A stretch of 64,000 nucleotides of DNA from Larix kaempferi (Eukaryota; Streptophyta; Pinopsida; Pinales; Pinaceae): NCBI GenBank assembly GCA_027924585.1, contig BSBM01000232.1:32015001-32079000 (forward strand), in the 5' to 3' direction. The notes under the pieces were generated by a model that made no database searches, was not told the origin of the DNA, and saw only the letters and a program-made list of their open reading frames with translations. Positions within the stretch are counted from its first letter, which is position 1, and each line of letters starts with the position of its first letter. The translations under genes were made by a program, and so were the position numbers. Positions 21,307 to 30,300 of the stretch are shown one piece after another.

Positions 21307-24300
21307 TGTCTTGTTTATCACTTAATGTTCGTGGATTGGTTAAAGCGTCCAGGGCGCAGGCTTTAACCAATCTTCTCAAGACTACTGTCCCTAACTTAAT
21401 TTTAATTCAAGAGACCATGTGTAATGCAGAGATCGCCATACAAAACCTCTGCAAAATCCTGCCTTTGTGGGAAGTTACTGCTGTCAATTCTTGTGGTCTT
21501 TCTGGGGGTCTTGCGGTGGCTTGGGACCCTAATATCTTTACCTTCAGACCGTTCTCAACTCCCTGGGGAATACTTCTTAAAGGTTCCTTTTGCAGCAATA
21601 AGCAGACTATCTCGATTCTGAACTGTTATGCCCCTTACAAGTTGAGATTACCTTTCTGGAACTCCCTAAAAGAATCTGGACTACTAAACTGCAATGACCT
21701 GATCATTGCAGGTGATCTGAACTTTACTTGTCATGTTTCGGAACTATGGGGACCCAACGCCAGAATTGATGATTTAGCAAGCTTCTTTATTCAATTTATG
21801 GAAGACTCAGATCTGGTTGATGTCCAGCCTCACATCCTGACTCCAACGTGGACTAACGGGAGATTTGGCACAGATGGTGTGCACAAAAGATTAGACAGAT
21901 TTCTGGTTAAATCGACTCTGCTGGGCAACTTTCAGAAGTATAGATCGTGGGTTTGTGAACATAAATTTTCGGATCATTGGCCGGTTATCCTACAACTCGA
22001 TGATCTGAAAATTAAACAAGGGCTTCCTTTCAAATTTAATTCATCTTGGCTTGAGGATGCAGAATTTTGCAAAATGGTAAGGAACTTTTGGATTAGTGCT
22101 TCTGTCTCAGAAAACAACCCCATTCAGACTTTTTGTTCTAAGTTAAAAATATTGAAAGAGGAGGTCACCAGATGGATCAAAGATAGAAAAGAAGCTGATA
22201 GAGAGGAACTATTACAACTTGAAAATAAACTTCAGAAGTCTATTTCTGCAAACATTAGAGGTTCTCTTCTAAGGGAGGACTTTGAGGTGATGAATTTGAT
22301 AGAAAAGAAAAAAGAGGAGATTCTATTACAAGCGGAGAAAGAATGGAGGCTTAAAAGCCGCGCCATTTGGATTACATCTGGTGATAAAAATACAAAATTT
22401 TTCCATACGTATGCTTCGGCAAGAAGGAACTCCAAGATCATTTGGGATATTGTGGATGACGGGGGACACTTGTGCTCAGGGCTTGAGAATATAAAATCTG
22501 TTGCTACTGCATATTTTGGACAAAATTTTGCAGACTCAGGTGAATGTAATCTAGAGGAGCAGATCAAAGTTGCTACATTATATCCACGTTTCTTTTCTGA
22601 TCAAGAAGCTGACAGTTTACTGGATGAAGTAACATTGGAGGAAGTTGAACAAACCCTAAAATATTTTGCAAGAAATAAAAGCCCTGGGCCTGATGGGTGG
22701 CCAGTAGAGCTGTACTTGCACTTTTTTGACTTAATGGGTAATGAACTTAAGGATCTGGTGAACTACTCCAAACTCAATGGGTTTGTCTCTGGAGGTCTTA
22801 ATTCCACCTTCATCTCACTCATCCCTAAAAAGGATAAACCCTGTACTTTTAGTGATTACAGACCGATTGCACTGTGCAATTTACTGTATAAACTCATCTC
22901 TAAAATTATTGCAGACAGACTCAAAGACGTTCTCTCCAGGCACATATCCAAGGAGCAATTTGGTTTTTTGTCTGGAAGACAAATACATGATGCCATAGGC
23001 ATATCTCAAGAGCTACTACACAGCATAAAGATCTATAAGAAAAAGGCTCTACTACTTAAAATGGACTTAGAAAAAGCATATGACAGGGTTAGTTGGTCAT
23101 TTCTCAGAATGATACTTATTAAAATTGGGTTGCCGCCAGCAATCATTAAATGGATCATGGCCTGTATCTCAACTGTGAGTATATCAGTTTTGGTCAATGG
23201 CAGTCCTTCTGCTTTCTTCCGATGTTCAAGGGGTATTAGACAAGGGTGTCCATTGTCACCTATCTTATTTGCCTTGGTTATGGATGGGTTCAGTAGATTG
23301 ATCAAACAAGCTTTTATTAGAAGACAGATAAAAGGCATTAAATTAGCAAAGGATTTTGTGATTTCACATATCTTATTTGCTGATGATGTGATGGTAGCTG
23401 GCGAAGATTCTATTGAAGAATGGATCATTTTTAATGGCCTCTTTCAGACTTTCTGTGGTGCTACAGGAATGAAAATCAGTCAAAGAAAATCTAATTTCTA
23501 TCATATGTCTCCAGATGCAGCAAATATAAAGGACATTTTATTGCTCATGCCATTTAAGTGTCATAATTTAGAAATTGGGCTTAAATACCTGGGCTTTTAC
23601 CTTAAGCCAAACAATTACTTGTGTAAAGACTGGTATTGGTTGTTAAGAAAGATTGAAAATAGAATCAATCACTGGTCTTACCGGCTACTATCCATAGGTG
23701 GGAAGCTCGTCTTATTAAAATCAGTGCTCTCCAGTATACCGGTTTACTGGTTTACACTTCTTGAAGTTCCAGCTACTATTCTCAGGTATATAAAAAGCCT
23801 TTTCTTCAACTTTTTATGGTTCGGGTCTGCGCATGGTGACAAGACTCCAATGATTGTTGCTGATGTTATTTCGAGACCTTTCAAATTCGGAGGATGGGGA
23901 ATATTAGATTTGGGCTCTTTTAATATAGCGCTCAGACTCAAAAGTCTCTGGCGTTGTCTTATGGGAAACAATCTTTGGTCGACCCTTATTGCCTACAAAT
24001 ATATAAAACAGGATTTCTTCAGCTGGATAAGGAGCCCAAAAACTGTTAGCTGGAACTTCTCTCCAATTTGGCGTGGCTTCATGAAGATCATACATTGGAT
24101 CAAAGACGATCTTATTTGGCAGGTAGGGAATGGAGAAAGGATTCGCATAGGAATTGATCCTATCATAGGAATGGAAGATGATTTCACTCTGCCACAGCCT
24201 ATTATCCAATATCTTCAGGTTCTGGGAATGAATACACTGGATAAAATTCATCTGCAACATCATGATTTTGCAGTTGGTAATTTATGGATGTCTGCTAGGA

Positions 24301-25430
24301 ACATTGGTCTCACTGGTTTTCTTGCTCGAACCTGGGAGGATTATTTATCTAAACTCAATGCATCAGGTATCAGAATCAGACAGGAACCAGATAAGCTTCT
24401 TTGGAAAGGCAACCCAGCAAATGGAATGGTAACGGCTCGCACAGCATATCATAGGATTGTTCAGAATAGGCTCATTTATCCACAAGACTGGTGGTACAAA
24501 CGCCTTTGGCTCTGGTCTATACCACTCAAACTCAAATGCTTCTGCTGGATGTTATTGCAAAACAAACTTAAGACATGGGATAACCTTCGAAATCGTGGCT
24601 GGAATGGTCCAGGCATCTGCACACTATGTAAGAATGATGAAGAAAACAAACAACATTTATTTGTTAAGTGCAGATTTGCAAAGATGACATGGGCGGTGAT
24701 CATTTCACATTTTTCAATACACCAAACGTGGGATGTTGGAGACTTTAATCATTGCCTACTTAACTGGTATAGGAATTGTAAGAAACACTTCTACATTGCT
24801 ATCTGCATTTCCTGGGCCATTTGGTTCTCCCGTAATAGTGAACTATTTCAAAATGTCAATATCAATCCTACACAGTGTAGCTTGATTGCACTAAATATGT
24901 TTGCAAATTGTAAAGATGATTTCACTAAATTAAGAACTGACAGGATCAGTACTTTCAGTTTCAAGGTTGATCAGCCCACTATCTTTTTTGATGGTGCATC
25001 TCAATCAGGTTTATGCGCTATTGGAGGAGTGATATATTTGAATGAGGCACATCACTTTACTTTTAAACTCAATTGTGGCACAGGCACAAATATGAAAGCA
25101 GAGCTGATTGCTCTTTGGTGTATGCTTAAAGTGGCTAATATTTTCGGCCTGGTCAACATTAAGATTTTTGGAGATTCCAAAGTTACAATTAAATGGGCAG
25201 CGGGTGACTTCCAGCTCAATGTTCTTAACTTAAGACACTGGGCACTCCGGGCACAATCTGAATTGGCTAAGCTTCAAGGTGTTCAACTGGAGCACATCTA
25301 TCGTGAGCAGAATACTCTTGCTGATAAATTATCCAAACAAGCGTTATCAGGTTATGAAGGACAACTATTTTGGGAGGAATGGGTTGAGCACAACCTACAG
25401 GATGAAGGCACCATTTACTTTTTTGATTAG
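21306..25430 (+). CDS. LINE ORF2: endonuclease, reverse transcriptase, RNase H
   Basis: 1374 codons without interruption. Residues 1-230 are an APE-type endonuclease (S-L-N-V-R-G-L at the start, L-I-Q-E-T-M, I-A-G-D-L-N-F, R-L-D-R-F, S-D-H-W-P near 222). Residues about 440-760 are the RT (KSPGPDGWP near 458, SDYRPIALCN near 516, RQGCPLSPILFALVMDG, catalytic F-A-D-D near 690). Then a zf-RVT segment (WLWSIPLKLKCFCWMLL near 1063; C-x2-C...H-x4-C near 1105). Residues about 1225-1350 are an RNase H with its acidic residues in place (F-F-D-G-A, K-A-E-L, F-G-D-S, L-A-D-K-L). The product would nick target DNA and copy the element RNA there. Whether it is expressed is unknown. Confidence 0.93.
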   Translation: MSCLSLNVRGLVKASRAQALTNLLKTTVPNLILIQETMCNAEIAIQNLCKILPLWEVTAVNSCGLSGGLAVAWDPNIFTFRPFSTPWGILLKGSFCSNKQTISILNCYAPYKLRLPFWNSLKESGLLNCNDLIIAGDLNFTCHVSELWGPNARIDDLASFFIQFMEDSDLVDVQPHILTPTWTNGRFGTDGVHKRLDRFLVKSTLLGNFQKYRSWVCEHKFSDHWPVILQLDDLKIKQGLPFKFNSSWLEDAEFCKMVRNFWISASVSENNPIQTFCSKLKILKEEVTRWIKDRKEADREELLQLENKLQKSISANIRGSLLREDFEVMNLIEKKKEEILLQAEKEWRLKSRAIWITSGDKNTKFFHTYASARRNSKIIWDIVDDGGHLCSGLENIKSVATAYFGQNFADSGECNLEEQIKVATLYPRFFSDQEADSLLDEVTLEEVEQTLKYFARNKSPGPDGWPVELYLHFFDLMGNELKDLVNYSKLNGFVSGGLNSTFISLIPKKDKPCTFSDYRPIALCNLLYKLISKIIADRLKDVLSRHISKEQFGFLSGRQIHDAIGISQELLHSIKIYKKKALLLKMDLEKAYDRVSWSFLRMILIKIGLPPAIIKWIMACISTVSISVLVNGSPSAFFRCSRGIRQGCPLSPILFALVMDGFSRLIKQAFIRRQIKGIKLAKDFVISHILFADDVMVAGEDSIEEWIIFNGLFQTFCGATGMKISQRKSNFYHMSPDAANIKDILLLMPFKCHNLEIGLKYLGFYLKPNNYLCKDWYWLLRKIENRINHWSYRLLSIGGKLVLLKSVLSSIPVYWFTLLEVPATILRYIKSLFFNFLWFGSAHGDKTPMIVADVISRPFKFGGWGILDLGSFNIALRLKSLWRCLMGNNLWSTLIAYKYIKQDFFSWIRSPKTVSWNFSPIWRGFMKIIHWIKDDLIWQVGNGERIRIGIDPIIGMEDDFTLPQPIIQYLQVLGMNTLDKIHLQHHDFAVGNLWMSARNIGLTGFLARTWEDYLSKLNASGIRIRQEPDKLLWKGNPANGMVTARTAYHRIVQNRLIYPQDWWYKRLWLWSIPLKLKCFCWMLLQNKLKTWDNLRNRGWNGPGICTLCKNDEENKQHLFVKCRFAKMTWAVIISHFSIHQTWDVGDFNHCLLNWYRNCKKHFYIAICISWAIWFSRNSELFQNVNINPTQCSLIALNMFANCKDDFTKLRTDRISTFSFKVDQPTIFFDGASQSGLCAIGGVIYLNEAHHFTFKLNCGTGTNMKAELIALWCMLKVANIFGLVNIKIFGDSKVTIKWAAGDFQLNVLNLRHWALRAQSELAKLQGVQLEHIYREQNTLADKLSKQALSGYEGQLFWEEWVEHNLQDEGTIYFFD

Positions 25431-25665
25431 CGTCTGAAATCTGCTGCCACTGTACCTGATTTGAAAGACTGTGATATTTTGTTTTTGTTTAAGTTTGTAT
25501 AAATTGACATTAGGTGATATAGCTGGTATGAGACTCATCTCTTGCTCATGGTATATGCTAAACTGTGTGGTTTGACCGATTCTGTTTGACGAATCTGGGT
25601 CCTTATTGTACTATTTGATTCAACTTCTTTGAATATCAATAGTAGATTTTTTTCGCTGGAAAAAA
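25431..25665 (+). other. LINE 3' UTR and A tail
   Basis: 235 bp after the ORF2 stop, ending ...TTTTTTTCGCTGG and eight A residues (the last shared with the duplication). Confidence 0.8.
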
Positions 25666-25682
25666 AACAATCAGAGTTGCAT
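25666..25682 (+). repeat. LINE target-site duplication, right
   Basis: Exact repeat of 19260-19276. Confidence 0.93.
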
Positions 25683-25862
25683 CAAACTCTCTAAGAATCC
25701 AGTTTTTCATGACAAGTCGAAGCACATTGAGATCAGATACCATTTCATCCGAGACTATGTCTAGAGAGGAGTTGTCGAGTTGCAGTACATATCCACTGAT
25801 GAGCAGGTTGCAGAGCAAGTTGATGAGAAAGTTGCGAATCTCCTTACGAAATGTATCTCATG
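25666..25862 (+). pseudogene. Copia RNase H, 3' part
   Basis: [20 protein letters not shown], then [12 protein letters not shown], a TAG, and GVVELQYISTDEQVAEQVDEK: the C-terminal RNase H blocks of Copia pol, continuing the frame cut at 19276. It ends at the 3' LTR. Confidence 0.85.
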
Positions 25863-27023
25863 TGTTGATTTTTGTACCTTAGAAGTGTTCCCCTAGTGAT
25901 TTTGTGCCTAAGTCACTAAAGGGAGAAAAGTGACATGACCCTTGCATTAATTTCATGAGATGTGAAATTAATTGAACTTTAGAGTTATAAAGTGACTTTT
26001 TAAGCAATTAATGAGATGTGAGTGAAATTTAAATCTTATGGAGAAAAAAAGAGATTTTATCTCATCCATTGATTTGACATCTCAGGATTCAATCTGGGCC
26101 CTTGGATCTTGAGATGGTTCGACTGGTTCGACTACCCTCATTAAGCAAACAAAAAGGCAAGGTCAAGCAAAGAGGCACATTCATTCCATGAGCATTTGGA
26201 GAGAACTCAACCTCCTGAGAAAAGAGAGAGCAGGGAGAGAGAGAGGGAGACTGGCACGAATTCCAAAGCAATCCATACAGCAGCAAGGGCACAATTTTCT
26301 GAGCATGACTGGCACAAATTTCAAGGAGAAGTACAGCAGTAAATTCTTGTAGAAGCCGGCACAAAAATCAAGCAGAGGCATGTGGTTCGAGGAGGTGAAC
26401 TGCTGCATGAATTTCAAGGAGCAGGTACAGCATTAAATTTATTGTCCGTACAGCATTATTCTGTAGCAGAGGGGCAAGTTTTTCAGGCTTAGCAAGCACA
26501 AAAATCGAGGAGGTTATTTGTTGTAGCAGAGGCACAAAAACCGAGGTAGAAGACATTTCTGGGCACGAATTTTGAGGAAGAAATCTGTCAGAGAAGAGCA
26601 GTCCATACTGTGCTGAGTAGGGCACGAAATTCGAGGCTGTCTGTGCACTGAAGTTGTAACAGTCCTGGCACTGTTTTCAAGACTGCATATTGTTGTCTTC
26701 ATTGGTTGAGATAAGTAGTGCATTTATTGCTTCTTATTCTGCTGTACAATTCAAGAAGAAAAATGAATTCATTCTTTCTCGCAGGTTTTCCCCATTGGGG
26801 TTTTTCCTGAGGCTTTTGCCTAAAATCACTGAATCTGATTTTTATGTGTCTGTGCATTTAATTTTCTGCTCACTGTTTAGTAAATTTCTTCAAGTGTTTC
26901 AAGTTCAGATTTGTTTATGAGTGAAAATTCATTTTCAGCAGTCACTAGTTGATTGGGTTTGGGAATTAAACAATGATGATCTGAGGAAAACTTGAAACCG
27001 GGTTGGGAAGTGAAATTTTTACA
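25863..27023 (+). repeat. Copia 3' LTR
   Basis: 1161 bp, TGTTGATTTTTG to GAAATTTTTACA. It is the uninterrupted copy and shows what is missing from the 5' LTR. It contains CCCCATTGGGGTTTTTCC near 26791, a motif common near the R region of plant Copia LTRs. Confidence 0.88.
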
Positions 27024-27305
27024 TCATGACTCATGAGTCATCTACAATGAAATAAATAAACTACCGATTCCAATGTGTGATGATGCTCTCCTCCTCCAAT
27101 CTGTAATTTGCAAATGATCAAAAAAAAAGTGAAAGGCAGCTTTAAAAACCCCATTCTGGCCTGACCGATTTTTGACTATTTTTTGCTGATTTTTTGCTGA
27201 TTTTTTGCTGATTTTTTAGCTGTTTTTTACCGAAAACTTGGCTTGCAGTTCATCTCGCGATTTTTTTGCAATGTGACTGACTTTTCAGCAATGTTTGCAA
27301 CATTG
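27024..27305. mobile_element. Right half of the hAT-like inverted-repeat element
   Basis: Partner of 10874-11173. It contains a tandem array of GCTGATTTTTT units (about 27183-27222) and ends ATGTTTGCAACATTG followed by (AT)n. Its reverse complement shares CAAAAAAATC-type motifs with the left half. Confidence 0.5.
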
Positions 27306-27827
27306 ATATATATATATATATATATATATTTCAAAAGAAAAGGAAGAATGATCCCTGTTCAGAAGAAAATAAATAGTAGTTTATAGAAAATCTATAGATT
27401 TGCAGAAGCTACCAATTGAAAAAATAAAAGTCCAACCAAACAACTGCCTACTATGTCAATAAGTCTCAAATCCAGCTGCATCAAGGTTCATAGGCAGTAA
27501 TTACTATTAAATAACAGTATAAATGCATTGGGAAAGTTTCTGGCCTGGATGAATAAAATATGGACAATAGTCCTGGTTCAATGATACATTGAAATGGAAG
27601 GTACAAAACTACATAAGAACTCCAGTTAATTGTAAGAACTAAACAACTTCATACATTATCGGTGAAGCAGAATCTAATGATACAAGCAGATGACAATTCT
27701 GATTAATGTGAGAAAAGGGAATTAAAATACAAACCAAAGGATCGATCAATCAACCTGAATAGTAGCACCTGTACTCTTGACCTTTTAAAATAAGTATAAA
27801 ACAGAAATGGCAGGAAACTGAACTAAC
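27306..27827 (-). other. Start of polymerase intron 2
   Basis: (AT)n at 27306-27330, then unique-looking AT-rich DNA up to the splice donor GTTAGT (complement of 27822-27827). I looked for the next polymerase exon here (expected to continue D-V-K-x-E-T-P...) and did not find it. Confidence 0.6.
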
Positions 27828-28455
27828 CTCTGTATCACATGCATGAATAAGTTTCTTGTACTCTCCCATAAGCTTCCCTACAACCATCTTTGCAGTCTCC
27901 ACATTATCAACAATGCAAATATTTTTGTATAAAAGATCAAATTGCTCTTGCATATTGTTGCTTTTACTGTCTGTGACACCAGTGTTAACCCCATTAATTG
28001 CAGAACCTCGACCATTGTCAAGCCTGATAGGCTTGCCATTATCTCCTAGCAAGTAAGTGGACTGACTCACCTTCTTAGAAAATAAACTAGACTCCATGTC
28101 CACGTCACCATTAATATTTTCCTGAGGATGGCTAGGCGCTAAAGCCATATCATCTATACCCTTATCAACTTCATGGATTCTAGGCTGAGTAACAGCAACA
28201 CTTTCTGCCATATATGCATTGCAACCTCTAGTTTGCCGGTAATCGTCTTGAATATACCCCCCTTCCCTGATATTTGAAGCACTTCTGGCATGGCCAGACA
28301 ATAAATGGTGCTTCAAAGAACCTGACCACTTTCTGTTTCTATGATCAACTAATGGTTTTGCATTAGGATTTGAGATACTTTTGTGGTGCCCACTTGAATG
28401 TGACTCCCCTGAGCTCTCGTGACTCCATGCATCCGACTCACCTGAACACATTTCC
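27828..28455 (-). CDS. POLIA/POLIB: Organellar DNA polymerase I, exon 2
   Basis: Plant organellar DNA polymerases of the bacterial Pol I type replicate plastid and mitochondrial DNA. This exon (209 codons) begins after the acceptor TTCAATTTCAG and ends at the donor GAG|GTTAGT. The first two thirds is the poorly conserved Ser/Asn-rich linker seen in this family. The end, L-L-Y-K-N-I-C-I-V-D-N-V-E-T-A-K followed by Y-K-K-L-I-H-A-C-D-T-E, matches the start of the 3'-5' exonuclease region of Arabidopsis POLIA/POLIB (IVDNVxxAK...HSCDTEV), and D in CDTE is a metal-binding exonuclease residue. Its first base completes an Arg codon with exon 1, so phases agree. No stop or frameshift. Paralogue not decided; the polymerase domain lies outside the window. 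Confidence 0.85.
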
Positions 28456-29753
28456 CTGAAATTGAAGGTGTGAATAACTATGAGAGATGCAACCAAGTCA
28501 AAGGAATAACTAAACCATATAGGAATATAGGAATATAGGAGATACTGAATGTCAAACAAAAACCCACCAACAGTACACCAAGAATGACAGCTGAGATTTC
28601 CATGCATTTTTTTGACAAGAAACTTTCTATTGTCACTGTGCGACAAGTGTGCTCTTCCCCAGTGTTCCCTTACCCAATCTGGAAATATTACAATGTAATG
28701 CAGCCGACTTACAAGTTACAACACTTGAGGTTGATCCTTTTGGCTAAGAAGCTGCAAATAGGGGTATCGATTCCACCAAAGTCACTCAGGACTTGCACCT
28801 GGCCCCGACCACTTGAATCAGCCCACTTGCAAGGGCAAGATGGCGTGCTAGGGGCAAAAACATGTCTTTGAGAGGATTTAAACATTGGTAGAGGTATGAA
28901 AACATGTCTTTGAGAGGATTTAAACCCTGCTGAGGGTATGAAACACCCCCATGTTACCATCTAACCAAGCACCCATGGACAACACCAATGCATTCAACTC
29001 TAGCAATGCAAATAAAAAACATGTCTTGCAAACTAGCTATATGAATGTACTTGAATAGCTGAGTAAAGCTCATTATGCATTCGAGGCCCCTTACGTTACC
29101 ACTACCAATTACATCGAAGCATAGTACAAGATTCAGCCGTAATGGCCTTTGCTGTACAGAAATTCAGCAGCGGTATGAAATTGGGTGAATAGCCTTCTTT
29201 TTCTCTTGTTAAACAGCCCAAAAACATCAAAAATATTAAATAAACTTTTAAAAAACTATAAATATAAACTAAATCGACAAATTTTCGAGGAAATAATTAT
29301 TTTTCTGATTTATTGCCCCTTCCCAAGACTGAAATTCTTCTAAAATTTGGAACAAAATGCATATTGTAATATCTATGAGATGTATACTTCAGTGTTGGAG
29401 GCATTCTGGCTGAATTTTTTCGTTGTTCTGTACCGAATCGCATTAGAATCTTCCAATTATACATCAAAGTAACAAAATGATATGATGCGCTTTCAGGTTA
29501 TGCCTAATGTAGTCAAAAAATTCAAACGTATGCAATGAACAGAAGATTTGACAAACTGCAATGTGAGGAAGAAAGCCCTTTCAATAAATTCTCTAATAAT
29601 CGACCTCTTCAAATTGGCCTTTACATGTGCACGCATTAATCCCCGCTACTAAAACTTTCTATGTGGGGAGGTATCGTTTAGTAAGAAAACACAGCACATT
29701 GAACTAAAAATAAGAAGAAAATAAACAGAACAGAGTGACTGAATGGGACTGAC
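28456..29753 (-). other. Polymerase intron 1
   Basis: 1298 bp from GTCAGT (complement of 29748-29753) to TTTCAG. It contains a SINE in the same orientation (28712-28975); otherwise AT-rich with nothing recognised. Confidence 0.75.
28712..28975 (-). repeat. tRNA-derived SINE in intron 1
   Basis: Reading from 28975 downward: TTGGTTAGATGGTAACA (A box) and, about 40 bases on, AGGGTTTAAATCCTC (B box). The B-box segment TTTAAATCCTCTCAAAGACATGTTTT occurs twice in tandem (about 43 bp apart), so one unit has duplicated. The body ends somewhere near 28712 without a clear poly(A). It is not a tRNA gene because no cloverleaf acceptor stem can be formed. Confidence 0.55.
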
Positions 29754-29866
29754 CTGTGAAGATTGGGGAAAGGAGTGACAACCCTGCGAAGCGTTGGAGC
29801 GGAAACGAAACGCATGCCTGGAATGCAGGATCTAAACCGGCCCTGCGTGGCGACGCCCAGACCCAT
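29754..29866 (-). CDS. POLIA/POLIB: Organellar DNA polymerase I, exon 1 (transit peptide)
   Basis: 37 codons plus two bases from the ATG at 29866 to the donor CACAG|GTCAGT. MGLGVATQGRFRSCIPGMRF and the following 17 residues are rich in Arg, Ser and hydrophobic residues and have no acidic residue, as expected for a mitochondrial/plastid targeting peptide; Arabidopsis POLIA also begins with a short M-x-M-G-V-type leader. The frame is open upstream to at least 29950 but lacks another ATG near the front, so 29866 is preferred. The sequence around it is the most GC- and CpG-rich of the neighbourhood, as at an active promoter. Confidence 0.7.
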
Positions 29867-30300
29867 AAGGCCCGTCACCCGGGCTGTTGCTCCGGCGGAC
29901 AAAAATTTATAATCTTGACTTACTTTGAAGCTCGTCAGTGAACAGATGCTCCTGCTTCTCCTTCCGAAATTGCTGTTTCTACTCTTTCATCCTAAAATGA
30001 CTCGAGTCTTTTTGGTGGCAAAATGCCCAAAGTACTGCGTAGTTTAGTTGAGTTTAAAAAACAACACTCGCTTTTTTAAAATACATTTTCTGGCTCCTAC
30101 TCTCTCCATAAATTGTTAAAAAAAAATAAGGTTAAGGTAAAACATTCTTGAAGGCAGCTGCCACTTCTTCTTAACTTGCGGGGAGATTAATGGTTGGTCG
30201 TACCATGTAAAGTGGCAAGTTGTTATAGCCCATCGCTGACCATGTATCGATACTATATATCATTTTCATCATATTTAATTTACAACATAAAAATCATATT
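29867..30300 (-). promoter_or_regulatory. Presumed promoter and 5' UTR of the polymerase gene
   Basis: Region upstream of exon 1 on the minus strand. CpG content is high next to the ATG and falls away by about 30000. No convincing TATA box was found within 150 bp, so a TATA-less start is possible. Confidence 0.35.

Larger units (their letters stand above)
19277..25665 (+). mobile_element. Full-length L1-type LINE
   Basis: About 6.4 kb between exact 16-17 bp target duplications: a 5' UTR of about 440 bp, ORF1, ORF2, a short 3' UTR and an 8-A tail. Full length, exact duplications and an unbroken ORF2 make it the youngest insertion in this stack. The decayed element at 31218-34592 is a relative: both read (L/M)KYL(G/S)FYLKPNNY after the catalytic Asp block and end with similar TTTTTTxGCTGxAAAA sequence. 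Confidence 0.93.
11174..27023 (+). mobile_element. Ty1/Copia element with nested insertions
   Basis: LTRs 11174-15099 (interrupted) and 25863-27023 both start TGTTGATTTTTG and end GAAATTTTTACA. A tRNA-iMet-type PBS follows the 5' LTR. The internal order is gag, zinc knuckle, protease, integrase, RT, RNase H, which is Copia order. It is interrupted by a family A solo LTR (11484-14382) and by a LINE (19277-25665). Many stops and frameshifts make it non-coding today. The flanking 5 bp (TCTCG and TCATG) match at only three positions, so the target duplication is doubtful. No clear PPT precedes the 3' LTR. Confidence 0.85.

Noticed and set aside
11169-27028. 5 bp target duplication for the first Copia element
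   Set aside because: TCTCG and TCATG match at only three of five positions; not strong enough to claim.
27742-27780. Possible short exon after AAAAG and before CAG|GTTGAT
   Set aside because: Translation does not resemble the family sequence expected after CDTE and the donor is weak.
28456-28646. N-terminal extension of the polymerase exon 2 frame (with hydrophobic stretch)
   Set aside because: A clear acceptor (TTTCAG) at 28456-28457 in phase with exon 1 shows this part to be intron 1.
28912-28975. tRNA gene in intron 1
   Set aside because: No cloverleaf; B box is duplicated and embedded in a SINE-like unit.
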